Shown here piece by piece: positions 8,449 to 17,348 of a stretch of DNA of 64,000 nt; the stretch's first letter is position 1; each line of letters begins with the position of its first letter. A program made the translations under genes and the position numbers. This DNA comes from Methanolobus sp. Its GTDB lineage: Archaea; Halobacteriota; Methanosarcinia; Methanosarcinales; Methanosarcinaceae. The notes below the pieces were generated by a model that was not told the DNA's origin, did not search any database, and saw only the letters and a list, made by a program, of their open reading frames with translations. The stretch is from positions 1 to 64,000 of the forward strand of contig NZ_JADQBZ010000011.1 in NCBI RefSeq assembly GCF_016278365.1. Reading direction: 5' to 3'.

Positions 8449-9134
8449 GCGAGCACCCCCATCAGCATTACGCTTAGTATTGGACCGATTGAAGCAAGGC
8501 CTATCAGGCCGAAGCCTTCAGACAGCTCGGATTTTTCTCCCAGCACTGACACTACACCTATACCCAGTGCCAGGATCACAGGCACGGTCATAGGACCTGT
8601 GGTCACACCTCCGGCATCAAAAGCTATTGCAAGATATTCGGGTTTCGTGAAAAAGGATAGCATAATAACTATCAGATAACCCGCTGTCATCAAGTACTTT
8701 ATCGGGACGCCATAGACTATCCTGAGCATGGAAACTGATACAAAGAAACCTACCCCCAGAGCAATGGACAGAATCAATACATTACGGGAAATACCATTCT
8801 CGGAAACCGAATCTATCATTGTGCTCAGCACCCTTACATCAGGTTCTGCAAGTGTCGCCATGAAAGAGAGTAGAAAGGCGACCCCTACAATGAAGATCAA
8901 AGAATTGTGCTTTGGAAGTTCGGAGCCGATGGATTCTCCGATAGGCAACATTCCCAGCTTGACACCCATGAGGAAAAAGACCATGCCTGCTATAACCATT
9001 ATAGCTCCTGTAAAGAAGGAGAGGAACATAGCGGAATTGAGGCCAATGACCAGCATGATCAGGAGCACAGCTGCTGTCAAGGGCAATACAGCCTGGACTA
9101 CTTCCCTGAATGTTTCTTTGAAATCCTGTATCAT
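8445..9134 (-). CDS. DUF1538 membrane protein, first subunit
   Basis: 229-residue paralogue of the adjacent DUF1538 protein, with the same signatures: AEPDVRVLS near residue 95 and AFDAGGVTTGPM near 170-180, plus seven or so hydrophobic helices. It is the first gene of the P-II/DUF1538/DUF1538 operon on the minus strand. The conserved acidic residues within predicted helices (AEPDVR, FDAGG) would suit cation or proton coupling. The two halves probably form a pseudo-symmetric heterodimer that the P-II-like protein regulates. Confidence 0.88.
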   Translation of the reverse strand: MIQDFKETFREVVQAVLPLTAAVLLIMLVIGLNSAMFLSFFTGAIMVIAGMVFFLMGVKLGMLPIGESIGSELPKHNSLIFIVGVAFLLSFMATLAEPDVRVLSTMIDSVSENGISRNVLILSIALGVGFFVSVSMLRIVYGVPIKYLMTAGYLIVIMLSFFTKPEYLAIAFDAGGVTTGPMTVPVILALGIGVVSVLGEKSELSEGFGLIGLASIGPILSVMLMGVLA

Positions 9135-9249
9135 GTAGAATATCCCCCCGTGGAACAGGGCAGCGGCAGAGCGAAGCCTAAAAGGTAAATAGGAACAATA
9201 CTACATGAGTATTGCTATTAGATAATTAGCAGGTACTAGTGTATTGCTT

Positions 9250-9873
9250 TCATTCCTGCTTTTTTTCCTGTTTGCCCTTTCCTGCATTCTTCTTCCTGAC
9301 AGGGGTTGGCATGATATGTTTGTGAACAAAGACAGCAACAACAATTAGGGCCATAGCTAGCCAGATGATCTGCATCAATCCATATTGAAGATCTGTACCG
9401 ATAAGCCATGCATGGAAGAAAACGAGCACGAATCCCAGGTAATTCAATGCGTGGATGTCCTTCCATTTTTTAGGTATCCTTTTTCTGTAGACACCTGCCA
9501 GAACTGCGATTATGAAAAGATAGAGAGCCAGTCTTCCTGCAAGCATCAGGAACTCCATGACTGGATAGAAGACAGGTAAAAACACACTTAAGCCGAACTG
9601 ATAGGCAATAAATATCGGATGGGCCAGTATCAGAATAACTCCTATCCTTGCAAAATGATGATGGATATTCATAAATGGTCTGCCAAAGACCTTTTTCATC
9701 TGGATCATGTATTCAGATGACAGTATTGCAAGGAAGATGAAGAAATACCCCAGAAGGCCTGCTGCCCTTACTGTCATCCTGATCGCTGTATCTCTTTCCT
9801 GGAACAAGAAAAAAAGTATTATTCCTGCCACTACCACCAAAAAGGAAACTATGAGCTCCCGTTCATACTTCAT
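9250..9873 (-). CDS. Ferric-reductase-like heme-binding membrane protein
   Basis: 207-residue membrane protein with six predicted helices and paired histidines typical of the ferric reductase-like transmembrane (MsrQ/NOX) domain: NIHHHFARIGVILILAHP around residues 70-87 and DIHALNYLGFVLVFFHAW around 140-157. These can ligate two b hemes across the membrane. No flavin or NADPH domain is attached, so it would need a partner to be a reductase. The C-terminus is a short basic tail (KKNAGKGKQEKKQE). An in-frame extension to 10080 exists but looks non-coding; ATG at 9882 is an equally possible start. Monocistronic. Confidence 0.75.
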   Translation of the reverse strand: MKYERELIVSFLVVVAGIILFFLFQERDTAIRMTVRAAGLLGYFFIFLAILSSEYMIQMKKVFGRPFMNIHHHFARIGVILILAHPIFIAYQFGLSVFLPVFYPVMEFLMLAGRLALYLFIIAVLAGVYRKRIPKKWKDIHALNYLGFVLVFFHAWLIGTDLQYGLMQIIWLAMALIVVAVFVHKHIMPTPVRKKNAGKGKQEKKQE

Positions 9874-10093
9874 ATGTATCATTTTTACATTTAAGTAATA
9901 TGAACTTAACCGGTTCAGTAGTTTCACGACACTTCTCACGCTTATGATACATTCACCTGATGGACAAAGTGAAAAAATATAAGGGTATACGTTGTGTTTT
10001 TTCGGGTTGTAGGAGACGACATCACACCAGGTCTTAAGAAGGGCTGCTACTTCTTCTAGAAAAAGAAGAAGGAGAAACACCTTACAGCCTCAA

Positions 10094-10264
10094 TTAAGCG
10101 TAAAGCCATACTTTCTTAGTCCAATATCCGCATTCTTTGCAGTGCTGAACGCCTCTTTCCGCAGCAAATAATCGCATGCCACATCTGGGACAGTTTATCA
10201 AAACTTCCACTTGTTCGCACCTCCACTCCTGTTGATCGAGTTGGCTTTTAATGAATAGCTGCAT
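10094..10264 (-). CDS. Small zinc-ribbon protein
   Basis: 56-residue protein with two cysteine pairs, NCPRCGMRLF and HCKECGYWTKK, spaced like a rubredoxin-type zinc ribbon. I favour ATG at 10264 because a GGGAG site lies 4-5 nt upstream; an in-frame start 21 nt earlier has no such site. It ends close to the non-coding stretch before the ferric-reductase-like gene and may be expressed with it. The partner and role are unknown; such small ribbons usually bind nucleic acid or another protein. Confidence 0.6.
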   Translation of the reverse strand: MQLFIKSQLDQQEWRCEQVEVLINCPRCGMRLFAAERGVQHCKECGYWTKKVWLYA

Positions 10265-10623
10265 CACACTCCCTACAAGATGCAACTTTAACAGGCAGTC
10301 TGTAAAAGACTACCAGTACTGTTCTTTTGTACCAACCCCGTGTCTTCTATGGTCCCCTCTGATATAAATAAAACCGATATAAACAACATATAGAGTTGAA
10401 AAATATATAGACGATTCCTATCGACAATATTGCACTATAATTAGATAACACATATCCTGAATATCTGTAATTCTCTTGGAAAAACAGGATGAAAAACTAA
10501 AAATGATTTTGGATTTCCGGTGCCTCTTTACCTTACTATATGCGATCGGTAACTCGGAAAAACCACTGTTAGAGTCATTAAAGTAGCCCAATGACAGGGA
10601 AATGCCGAAAGCAAAATCGCTTA
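10265..10623. other. Non-coding stretch, nothing recognised
   Basis: About 360 nt of AT-rich sequence with several TATA-like blocks (for example around 10375-10405). I see no gene, no tRNA and no long inverted repeat. Confidence 0.4.
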
Positions 10624-10815
10624 TTATAGCTGCAGCCAGATTGCTTTGATAGCATCTATCTCTATATGAGTATAACCTTCCTTATTTATATCCCACTTCA
10701 GACTAAGGACTCCATCATTACATTCCGCAACTATGCCCCGGTAGTTGTCCTCTCCCAGGATATCGATCTCAACTTCCTTCTGCATGTAATACTTTTCAAT
10801 AAAAGATTGCTTCAC
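10624..10815 (-). CDS. Small conserved beta-barrel-like protein (MM0924-type)
   Basis: 63-residue protein from a GTG start at 10815. The sequence KEVEIDILGEDNYRGIVAEC followed by DGVLSLKWD and YTHIEIDAIKAIWLQL has the alternating strand pattern of an Sm/SH3-like small barrel. I recall a methanosarcinal family named after MM0924 with this pattern. The first GTG at 10833 is in frame, but a GAGGGAGGGG site lies between the two GTGs and fits the second one. Stand-alone gene, function unknown. Confidence 0.6.
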   Translation of the reverse strand: MKQSFIEKYYMQKEVEIDILGEDNYRGIVAECNDGVLSLKWDINKEGYTHIEIDAIKAIWLQL

Positions 10816-11046
10816 TTCTATCCCCTCCCTCACTAAGAACGAATCCTGGCATAAATTATACCATAAAAGCGTTCCTTCTTAAAAAGGGGATTTTATTTTA
10901 CTTATACTTTATCAGGTGCATGCGTGGGCCACATCATATACCTGACAATGAAACCGGGAATGATAAATTGGAACCGAATAAACTATCAGTTAACAAAAAG
11001 AATAAAGAAACAAAAAGATATTTTGATTCAAAGTAAAAAAAGGAAG

Positions 11047-11118
11047 TACATCAGCCGGGATTCGAACCCGGGTTCTAGCGTTGGCAACGCCAGGTGATGA
11101 CCGCTACACTACTGATGT
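11047..11118 (-). tRNA. tRNA-Gly (GCC)
   Basis: Minus-strand cloverleaf. The acceptor ACATCAG pairs with CTGATGT, the T-arm carries GGTTCGAATCC, and the anticodon arm TGGCG-TTGCCAA-CGCTA gives anticodon GCC. Last of three tRNAs in the same orientation. No CCA is encoded. Confidence 0.93.
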
Positions 11119-11140
11119 TCAGTGACTACTTACTTATAGG

Positions 11141-11214
11141 TGCCCAGACCCGGATTTGAACCGGGGACAACTGCCTCTTCAGGGCAGCGCTCTCCCGAAC
11201 TGAGCTACCTGGGC
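11141..11214 (-). tRNA. tRNA-Phe (GAA)
   Basis: The acceptor GCCCAGG pairs with TCTGGGC (one G-U), the D-arm is AGCTCAG, the anticodon arm CTGCC-CTGAAGA-GGCAG gives GAA, and the T-arm contains GGTTCAAATCC. Middle gene of the Val-Phe-Gly cluster. Confidence 0.95.
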
Positions 11215-11282
11215 TTGAGTGTTCTTGCACCTAATAGATGTTTTTGCATTTATATTTTTCGAATCCTGCTAGAGAATTCTGG

Positions 11283-11356
<74 letters not shown>

Positions 11357-11733
11357 ATGCTGTTTTTGTTTTGCCGTACAAGCATTCCTTATGATTTCGG
11401 TTGATGCATTGCATATTACCGCAAGCATCAGGCGCCTAACAGCATCCCTCATAATGCATTATTGTTGATAAAGGTTTTGGGTTGATATGCCTGATATTAA
11501 CCTATACATTAATGGTGCACTATGCTAAAGACGATATAAACAGATATATTTGCAAATTTAACCCTTAAATGGACTTAAAACTGTTTTCATGCATAATATG
11601 GGCTTTAAAGTACAAACAAAGATTAATAACTCACCTGTTGGATGTGATTCCCAGAGGTTCGAATTGTTTGATTTCCCGATAGATGACATAATTCAACCGA
11701 AATGGCATACACCAGAGAAGTACGGCGGGCGGC
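11357..11733. other. Non-coding stretch upstream of the tRNA cluster
   Basis: 377 nt, AT-rich. It should contain the promoter for the tRNA cluster. A plus-strand frame from 11589 runs into the opposite-strand secreted-protein gene and shows no recognisable domain. Confidence 0.4.
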
Positions 11734-12180
11734 TCATCCGCCATAGAATGTATAAGGAGTTGCTGTGGCACCCGGCACACTCCTTGAAGAACCGTCAGGA
11801 TATATCATTGTCAGCATGTCCACTTTTGCTCCAAGTGCACGTGAATCGTGTAGATAATACTCAGAGTTCTGACGGGAGATATTGCTGACGTGAACAACTG
11901 CATGATTCCTGCCGATCTCCCGAACCTCTATATTCTCAAAATCGAAAAGGACATTCTCGATCGTTGGCTGGAGAGTATAACTGCCAAGAAGGAATACATA
12001 AACCCTCGAGAACATGTCAAGTTCATAAAAAAAGGTTACTTGTGCATCAGCGCCTTCAAACCTTATGTCCATCTGCGTGAGATGTATATACTGTCCTTCG
12101 TCATTAAGGGCATATCCGGTCACGGATAAAGAAAGAATTGCAACTATCAATATAAGTAAGAACAACAGCGCTTGTTTCAT
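11734..12180 (-). CDS. Secreted or membrane-anchored hypothetical protein, 148 aa
   Basis: A clear N-terminal hydrophobic signal or anchor segment (residues 4-22, LLFLLILIVAILSLSVTG) is followed by about 120 residues predicted as beta strands with no cysteines (AQVTFFYELDMF, VYVFLLGSYTLQP, HAVVHVSNIS). The mature part probably acts outside the cell. I do not recognise a named family. It is divergent from lonB, which starts 176 nt away on the other strand. Confidence 0.75.
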   Translation of the reverse strand: MKQALLFLLILIVAILSLSVTGYALNDEGQYIHLTQMDIRFEGADAQVTFFYELDMFSRVYVFLLGSYTLQPTIENVLFDFENIEVREIGRNHAVVHVSNISRQNSEYYLHDSRALGAKVDMLTMIYPDGSSRSVPGATATPYTFYGG

Positions 12181-12301
12181 AATCTACCTGACATATCTTT
12201 TTCAATAAGCAGATTCTTATACGGAGTCAGCATTAATAAATGTTGGTTTTAGTTTGAGGTACTTTGATATAATGTGATTTACAAATTACTTAAAAACCGT
12301 C

Positions 12302-12314
12302 AAGTATATATTTT
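12302..12314 (+). promoter_or_regulatory. TATA box of lonB
   Basis: AAGTATATATTTT lies about 45 nt upstream of the lonB ATG at 12357, at a normal distance for a short 5' leader. Confidence 0.5.
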
Positions 12315-12356
12315 GTACGTACTTCAGTGAACAAACTAGAAACTTGTGAGTAAACT

Positions 12357-14258
12357 ATGGAGAATGAAATAACTATTTCTGGCGATGAGAGAGGGCTCTA
12401 TGGTGATACTTTTGATACTACAGACTCCATTGATGTCCCCAAGCTCCTGATCGACCAGATCATAGGGCAGGAACACGCAGTAGAGGTTGTTAAAAAAGCA
12501 GCCAGCCAGAGAAGACATGTAATGATGATCGGAAGCCCTGGTACTGGTAAGTCCCTGCTGGCCAAGGCCATGGCAGAGCTTTTGCCAAAAGAGGAGCTTC
12601 AGGATATACTTGCATATCCGAACCCTGAGGACAATAATAACCCCAAGATAAGACTAGTTCCCGCCGGAAAAGGCAGGGAAATTGTCATGGCCCACAAAAT
12701 GGAAGCGCAGAAGAAAGTGCAGTCCAGGAACATGTTAATGATGATACTGGTCTTTGGTATCGTCATATACTCATTCTATGTCGGCCAGTTACTATGGGGC
12801 ATCATTGCTGCCATACTGATATTGTTGCTTACGCGTCAACTCCTCCCAAAAGACGATATGATGATACCAAAAATGATAGTATCAAATTATCAAAAAGAGC
12901 ATGCTTCTTTCATGGATGCGACAGGAACCCACGCAGGCGCTCTGCTTGGCGATGTCAGGCATGATCCTTTCCAGTCGGGAGGTCTTGAGACCCCAGCCCA
13001 TGACAGGGTAGAGAGCGGAGATATCCACAAAGCCCATAAGGGTGTGCTCTTCATTGATGAGATCAACACTCTGAGCATTGAATCCCAGCAGAGCCTGCTG
13101 ACAGCACTTCAGGAAAAAGAGTACCCCATTACCGGTCAGTCAGAGAGGAGTTCAGGAGCACTCGTTAAGACAGAACCGGTTCCCTGTGACTTCATTATGG
13201 TCGCAGCAGGTAACCTGGATGCTATGGAAAAGATGCATCCTGCTCTGCGTTCCCGTATTAAAGGCTACGGCTACGAATTGTTCATGCGCGAATCCATGGA
13301 GGATAATCCGGAAAACCGCAAGAACCTTGTGAGATTCGTTGCACAGGAAGTCATGAGAGACGGCCATATACCACCCTTTGATAAAAGCGCGGTTGACGAA
13401 GTGATACGCGAAGCCCAGAGGAGGGCAGGAAGAAAAGGTCACCTCACACTTAAGTTGCGTGATCTCGGAGGACTTGTAAGGGTTGCCGGGGATATTGCAC
13501 ACTCCGAAAATGTGGCCATTGTTACTTCAAAGCATGTGCTTGCAGCTAAGAAGATGGCTAGGTCCATAGAGCAGCAGCTTGCAGACAGTTACCTTGAGCG
13601 CAAGAAGGACTATCAGCTCTTCAAGAAGAAAGGAGGAGCTATCGGACGGGTTAACGGGCTTGCTGTCCTTGGAGGCGATTCAGGTATAGTATTACCCATA
13701 ATAGCTGAAGTGACGCCTTCCCAGTCCAGTTCCGAAGGTCGTGTCATTGCAACGGGGATGCTCAAGGACATTGCAAAGGAAGCAGTCCAGAACGTATCCG
13801 CGGTCATCAAGAACATCACCGGGAAAAGCATCATCAACCATGACATCCACATACAATTTATAGGGACCTATGAAGGTGTAGAAGGTGACAGTGCTTCAAT
13901 ATCAATAGCAACTGCCGTCATATCTGCAATTGAAGGTATACCTATCGATCAGTCTGTTGCGATGACTGGCTCGCTTTCCGTGCGCGGGGATGTCTTGCCG
14001 ATAGGTGGCGTGACCTATAAGATCGAAGCAGCTGCACAGGCAGGAATAAAGAAGGTTATTATCCCCAAAGCCAATGAAGATGATGTGCTGATAGAGGAAG
14101 CATATAGGGATAAGATACAGATAGTGGCTGTAACGAACATTATAGAAGTAATTGAGCACAGCCTGGTAGGACCTGAGAAGAACCGTATCATGGAAAAGCT
14201 TCAGAACATAACTAACTTTAGATTGAATCTGGATATGCCAGATGTGGTCCCTGCATGA
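12357..14258 (+). CDS. lonB: Archaeal membrane-bound ATP-dependent protease LonB
   Basis: 633-residue LonB, which degrades unfolded and regulatory proteins at the cytoplasmic membrane. Walker A GSPGTGKS is at 59-66. Two membrane helices are inserted in the AAA+ domain at about 125-160 (MLMMILVFGIVIYSFYVG and WGIIAAILILLL), and Walker B LFIDEIN is at 231-237. The C-terminal protease domain has the catalytic dyad Ser512 (EGDSAS) and Lys555 (TYKIEAA). Length and layout are those of archaeal LonB. A hairpin overlaps its stop codon and tldD follows 30 nt later, so lonB, tldD and tldE may form one proteolysis operon. Confidence 0.97.
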   Translation: MENEITISGDERGLYGDTFDTTDSIDVPKLLIDQIIGQEHAVEVVKKAASQRRHVMMIGSPGTGKSLLAKAMAELLPKEELQDILAYPNPEDNNNPKIRLVPAGKGREIVMAHKMEAQKKVQSRNMLMMILVFGIVIYSFYVGQLLWGIIAAILILLLTRQLLPKDDMMIPKMIVSNYQKEHASFMDATGTHAGALLGDVRHDPFQSGGLETPAHDRVESGDIHKAHKGVLFIDEINTLSIESQQSLLTALQEKEYPITGQSERSSGALVKTEPVPCDFIMVAAGNLDAMEKMHPALRSRIKGYGYELFMRESMEDNPENRKNLVRFVAQEVMRDGHIPPFDKSAVDEVIREAQRRAGRKGHLTLKLRDLGGLVRVAGDIAHSENVAIVTSKHVLAAKKMARSIEQQLADSYLERKKDYQLFKKKGGAIGRVNGLAVLGGDSGIVLPIIAEVTPSQSSSEGRVIATGMLKDIAKEAVQNVSAVIKNITGKSIINHDIHIQFIGTYEGVEGDSASISIATAVISAIEGIPIDQSVAMTGSLSVRGDVLPIGGVTYKIEAAAQAGIKKVIIPKANEDDVLIEEAYRDKIQIVAVTNIIEVIEHSLVGPEKNRIMEKLQNITNFRLNLDMPDVVPA

Positions 14259-14267
14259 ACAGGGACC
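14246..14267 (+). terminator. Hairpin over the lonB stop codon
   Basis: GGTCCCTG, loop CATGAA, CAGGGACC: a perfect 8-bp stem whose loop contains part of the TGA stop at 14256-14258. It is followed by TTACTATTTT and then the tldD ribosome site. It may attenuate read-through from lonB into tldD. Confidence 0.5.
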
Positions 14268-14288
14268 TTACTATTTTGGGAGTATACA

Positions 14289-15620
14289 ATGTACAGAGTC
14301 GACTTTTTCGATGCAAAGATCATTGAGGGGACAACAACGTCGATAGTCCTCGATAACGGTGCCATAAAAGAAGTATCCGAGAATTATACAAAGGGAGCCG
14401 GTGTGCGTGCCCTGAGTGGAGGTTCATGGGGATATACTTCAGTAGACGGGGACTTTGACCTTAGCAAAGCGATTGGTGCGGCTTCAGAGCTCGCTGTCGG
14501 AATGGATGAGAGGTCACACCAGGAAAAGGTAGAGATGTTCGATATCTCAAAGCCTGTTGCCAGGAATATGCCAAAGGTAAGTCTTGACCCGAGAGACGTT
14601 TCCCTCGAAGAGAAGGTCGGGCTTCTGAAGGAAATTGGTGCAAGGGCAAAAATTGAGGGCATCTCCAGCACTAGTGCTGTATACAGTGAATCATCTTACA
14701 AAGTACTATACACTGATTCCACAGGAATCGAGGGAGAATATGAACTTATCAGAACCGGCTTTGCCATCAGTGCTGTCGCATCCAGAGAGGGCATGTACCA
14801 GGCAGGGAGAGAGAGCAGGTTCGGTGTTACCGGATATGAGATTTTTGAAAAGCATGATGCTTTCGCACTTGCAGAGGCAGCAGCAAACACAGCACTGCAG
14901 CTGCTTGATGCAAAGCCTGCAAAAGGAGGAAATCTACCCGTCATACTGGACCCGGAGCTTGCAGGCGTATTCGCGCATGAGGCTGTTGGTCATGCTTCCG
15001 AAGCCGATCTTGTGCTTGAGGGTAGCTCCATACTTGAGAACAGGCTGGGACAGCAGATAGCTTCCCCCCTGATCAATATTATAGACGATCCTACATTGCA
15101 TGAGTATGGTTTTTTCCCATTTGACGATGAGGGAACACAGTCCGGGAAGACCGTCCTCATCAAGGATGGAGTATTCAATTCCTACCTGCACTCCAGGGAG
15201 ACAGCTGCAAAGCTTGGAGGAGAGCCCGGTCACTGCAGGGCTCAGGGCCACGCAAAACCCATTGTCAGGATGAGTAATACCTACATAGACAATGGCAAAT
15301 CCAACTTTGATGAAATGCTTGAAGAGATCAAGAACGGAGTATATCTCATAGGTTCCAGGGGCGGACAGGTTAACACTGGCGAAGGTGTGTTCCAGTTTAA
15401 CGCTGAAAAGGGTTACATTATTGAGAACGGACAACTTACAACCCTGATAAGGGATGTTTCACTCTCAGGAAAAACCCTTGAGATACTGAATAATGTAAGG
15501 ATGGTCGGTAATGACCTTACCCTCACCTCCGGCAGGTGTGGTAAGGGCGGACAGCTGGTGCCTGTGACAGACGGCTCACCTCACCTCATGGTCTCCGAGG
15601 CCCTGGTGGGTGGTGCCTGA
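14289..15620 (+). CDS. tldD: TldD metalloprotease subunit
   Basis: 443-residue TldD-family protein. The zinc-binding HExxxH motif is HEAVGH at 230-235, inside VFAHEAVGHASEADLV; the later GxxxC-type stretch SGRCGKGGQ is near 427. TldD acts with TldE as a heterodimeric metallopeptidase that cuts small peptides (bacterial roles include microcin B17 maturation and CcdA degradation); its target in methanogens is unknown. A GGGAG site lies shortly before the ATG. tldE follows with the stop and start overlapping at 15620. Confidence 0.93.
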   Translation: MYRVDFFDAKIIEGTTTSIVLDNGAIKEVSENYTKGAGVRALSGGSWGYTSVDGDFDLSKAIGAASELAVGMDERSHQEKVEMFDISKPVARNMPKVSLDPRDVSLEEKVGLLKEIGARAKIEGISSTSAVYSESSYKVLYTDSTGIEGEYELIRTGFAISAVASREGMYQAGRESRFGVTGYEIFEKHDAFALAEAAANTALQLLDAKPAKGGNLPVILDPELAGVFAHEAVGHASEADLVLEGSSILENRLGQQIASPLINIIDDPTLHEYGFFPFDDEGTQSGKTVLIKDGVFNSYLHSRETAAKLGGEPGHCRAQGHAKPIVRMSNTYIDNGKSNFDEMLEEIKNGVYLIGSRGGQVNTGEGVFQFNAEKGYIIENGQLTTLIRDVSLSGKTLEILNNVRMVGNDLTLTSGRCGKGGQLVPVTDGSPHLMVSEALVGGA

Positions 15621-16933
15621 TGATGTATGAGCTTGCAGGCAAAGGGCTCAAAGCTGCACTTGATGCAGGAGCCGATGAAGCTGAGATACTGCTTATTGAA
15701 GATCATAAGACTTCCGTGGATATTCGCAAGGGCGAAATCGAAGGCGCAAAGGAGAATATCTCCCAGGGACTGGGCATCCGTGCCATTGTCAACGGTGCTG
15801 TTGGTTTTGCAAGCACTAACATCATGAGCCACATAGAGGATGCGGCCAGGAGCGCTGTCAGGTCAGCCAGGGTTCGCGATAGAGACCCTGACTGGATATC
15901 ATTGCCTTATGCAAGTGAATATCCCAAAGTGTCCGGCACAATGGACCCAAACATTGAGCAAATGGAACTCGATGCATGCATCCTACAGGCAGTAAAGATG
16001 ATCGAGGGTGCAGGGGCTGTTTCCGGAATCATTGTGACCTCAGGCAGCTTCTCCCGCAGTTTTGGAAAACATCTGATCATGAACACCAACGGCATCGAAG
16101 TGGAGGAAAAATCCACAGGTATCTCTGGCTTTGCAGATGTCATCACAACAGAAGGAGATGTATCTACAGCCTATGATTTTGCAATATCCCGGAAGAACGA
16201 TCTCGATTTTACTGCGATTGGCAGGAATGCAGCAGAACTTGCCCGCAGGTCACAACAGGGAATATCCATCGAGCCCCACAAGACAGATGTGATCATGCAC
16301 CCGTTCGCATTTGCGGACCTACTGGGAAGTGCATTCATACCTTCCATAGATGCTGACAATGTCCAGAAAGAACGCTCCAACCTCAAGGGAAAGATAGGAG
16401 AACAGATAGCCACTGAAAAGTTATCCATCACCGATGATGGACTACTCGAAGGAGGTATCGAGACTGGCAGGTCCGATGATGAGGGAGTTCCCTCGCAAAG
16501 GACAAAAGTAGTCGAAAATGGCATTTTCAGATCCTACCTGTATGATACGTATACAGCAGGCAAGGACAATGTCAAAAGTACTGGAAATGCTTCAAGGGGT
16601 TCATATTTCTCAACACCTTCTGTTGGTCCCAGGAATTTTATCATTGATCATCCGGCCCTCGATGTAATAGCCGACACTGATAAAGGCATCTACGTAAATA
16701 CGGTAATTGGCGCCCACACTGCCAATTCAATATCAGGAGACTTTTCCGTGGAGGCAAGGAACGCCTTTACTATAAAGGACGGGCAGATCGACAGACCGGT
16801 GAAATCCCTGATGATATCCGGAAATATATTCGAGATGCTCACAAAAGTCAATGGAGCTGGTACGGATATACGCAAGGTGGGAGGAATCGTCACTCCTTCG
16901 ATAAGAATTCCCGGAATGAGCGTTGTGGGATGA
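15620..16933 (+). CDS. tldE: TldE/PmbA-family subunit
   Basis: 437-residue PmbA/TldE protein, the partner of TldD. It has the family fold but, as usual for TldE, lacks the HExxxH zinc motif. Family segments include the N-terminal LLIEDHKTSVDIRKGEIE and later RSFGKHLIMNTNGIEVEE and SGDFSVEARNAFTIKDGQ. Its ATG overlaps the tldD stop codon (TGATG), and a second ATG follows directly, so either could start translation. The overlap implies 1:1 coupled synthesis. Confidence 0.92.
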   Translation: MMYELAGKGLKAALDAGADEAEILLIEDHKTSVDIRKGEIEGAKENISQGLGIRAIVNGAVGFASTNIMSHIEDAARSAVRSARVRDRDPDWISLPYASEYPKVSGTMDPNIEQMELDACILQAVKMIEGAGAVSGIIVTSGSFSRSFGKHLIMNTNGIEVEEKSTGISGFADVITTEGDVSTAYDFAISRKNDLDFTAIGRNAAELARRSQQGISIEPHKTDVIMHPFAFADLLGSAFIPSIDADNVQKERSNLKGKIGEQIATEKLSITDDGLLEGGIETGRSDDEGVPSQRTKVVENGIFRSYLYDTYTAGKDNVKSTGNASRGSYFSTPSVGPRNFIIDHPALDVIADTDKGIYVNTVIGAHTANSISGDFSVEARNAFTIKDGQIDRPVKSLMISGNIFEMLTKVNGAGTDIRKVGGIVTPSIRIPGMSVVG

Positions 16934-16945
16934 TGATTAAGTCAA

Positions 16946-17100
16946 TTACCCACGGCCTAAACCGTGGGCTTTCGCTTCCAAGTTCCAGTTACCTGAGCAG
17001 AACGCAATGAGCTGATTGATAACAGCCCTTAAAGCAAGGTGCTTTGCAGTATTCCAATCTGCATTTTCAGTATGCCGCATTTTTACAGGAATAATTCCCG
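16946..17100 (-). pseudogene. tnpB: Fossil C-terminus of a TnpB gene
   Basis: The minus strand encodes MRHTENADWNTAKHLALRAV, then INQLIAFCSGNW, and stops at 16946-16948. HTENADWNTAK is the segment holding the last RuvC Asp in TnpB, normally preceded by CxxCG. The preceding bases read TGTAAAAATGCGG: adding one base restores C-K-N-C-G directly before HTENAD, so a 1-nt deletion broke the zinc knuckle. Nothing upstream resembles the rest of TnpB. This is an IS605/IS1341 remnant just behind tldE. Confidence 0.7.
16949..16968 (-). repeat. Right-end hairpin of the fossil TnpB element
   Basis: CCCACGG, loop CCTAAA, CCGTGGG: a perfect 7-bp stem overlapping the last codons of the TnpB fossil. Such hairpins mark the right end of IS200/IS605-type elements and form part of the 3' scaffold of the guide RNA. 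Confidence 0.6.
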
Positions 17101-17348
17101 AGTTATCTGATTTTTTTTAATGTGCACTCGCATACAGTTACAATATTGCCGGCGTAATCTTAGAAATCAATACATATTTTTCGGAAATCATCATACTATC
17201 CTTCACAGTCCGACTACTGGCAGCTGGACAAAGCAATAGATTTATATAGAGATGTATTCAACTGTTCTATAATTTTATGAATTGGACTAATGTGATTCTA
17301 TTATTTGTAGCCATTCCCTGCAAATAAGAACAAGGACCGTGCAACCAT
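17101..17348. other. Non-coding stretch before the CHASE4 kinase
   Basis: AT-rich leader between the TnpB fossil and the sensor kinase. A TATA-like block (GATTTATATAG) occurs around 17238-17248. No gene is seen. Confidence 0.35.

Noticed and set aside
10265-10623. Possible structured RNA in a long gap
   Set aside because: No extended pairing or known RNA signature (RNase P, 7S, riboswitch) could be made out.
11589-11888. Plus-strand frame of 99 codons near a TATA-like stretch
   Set aside because: Its second half lies opposite the secreted-protein gene and its first half shows no recognisable domain, so I treat it as chance.
14635-15434. Alternative frames of 140-166 codons over tldD
   Set aside because: Overlap a gene with an intact HExxxH motif and normal family length; no domain similarity.
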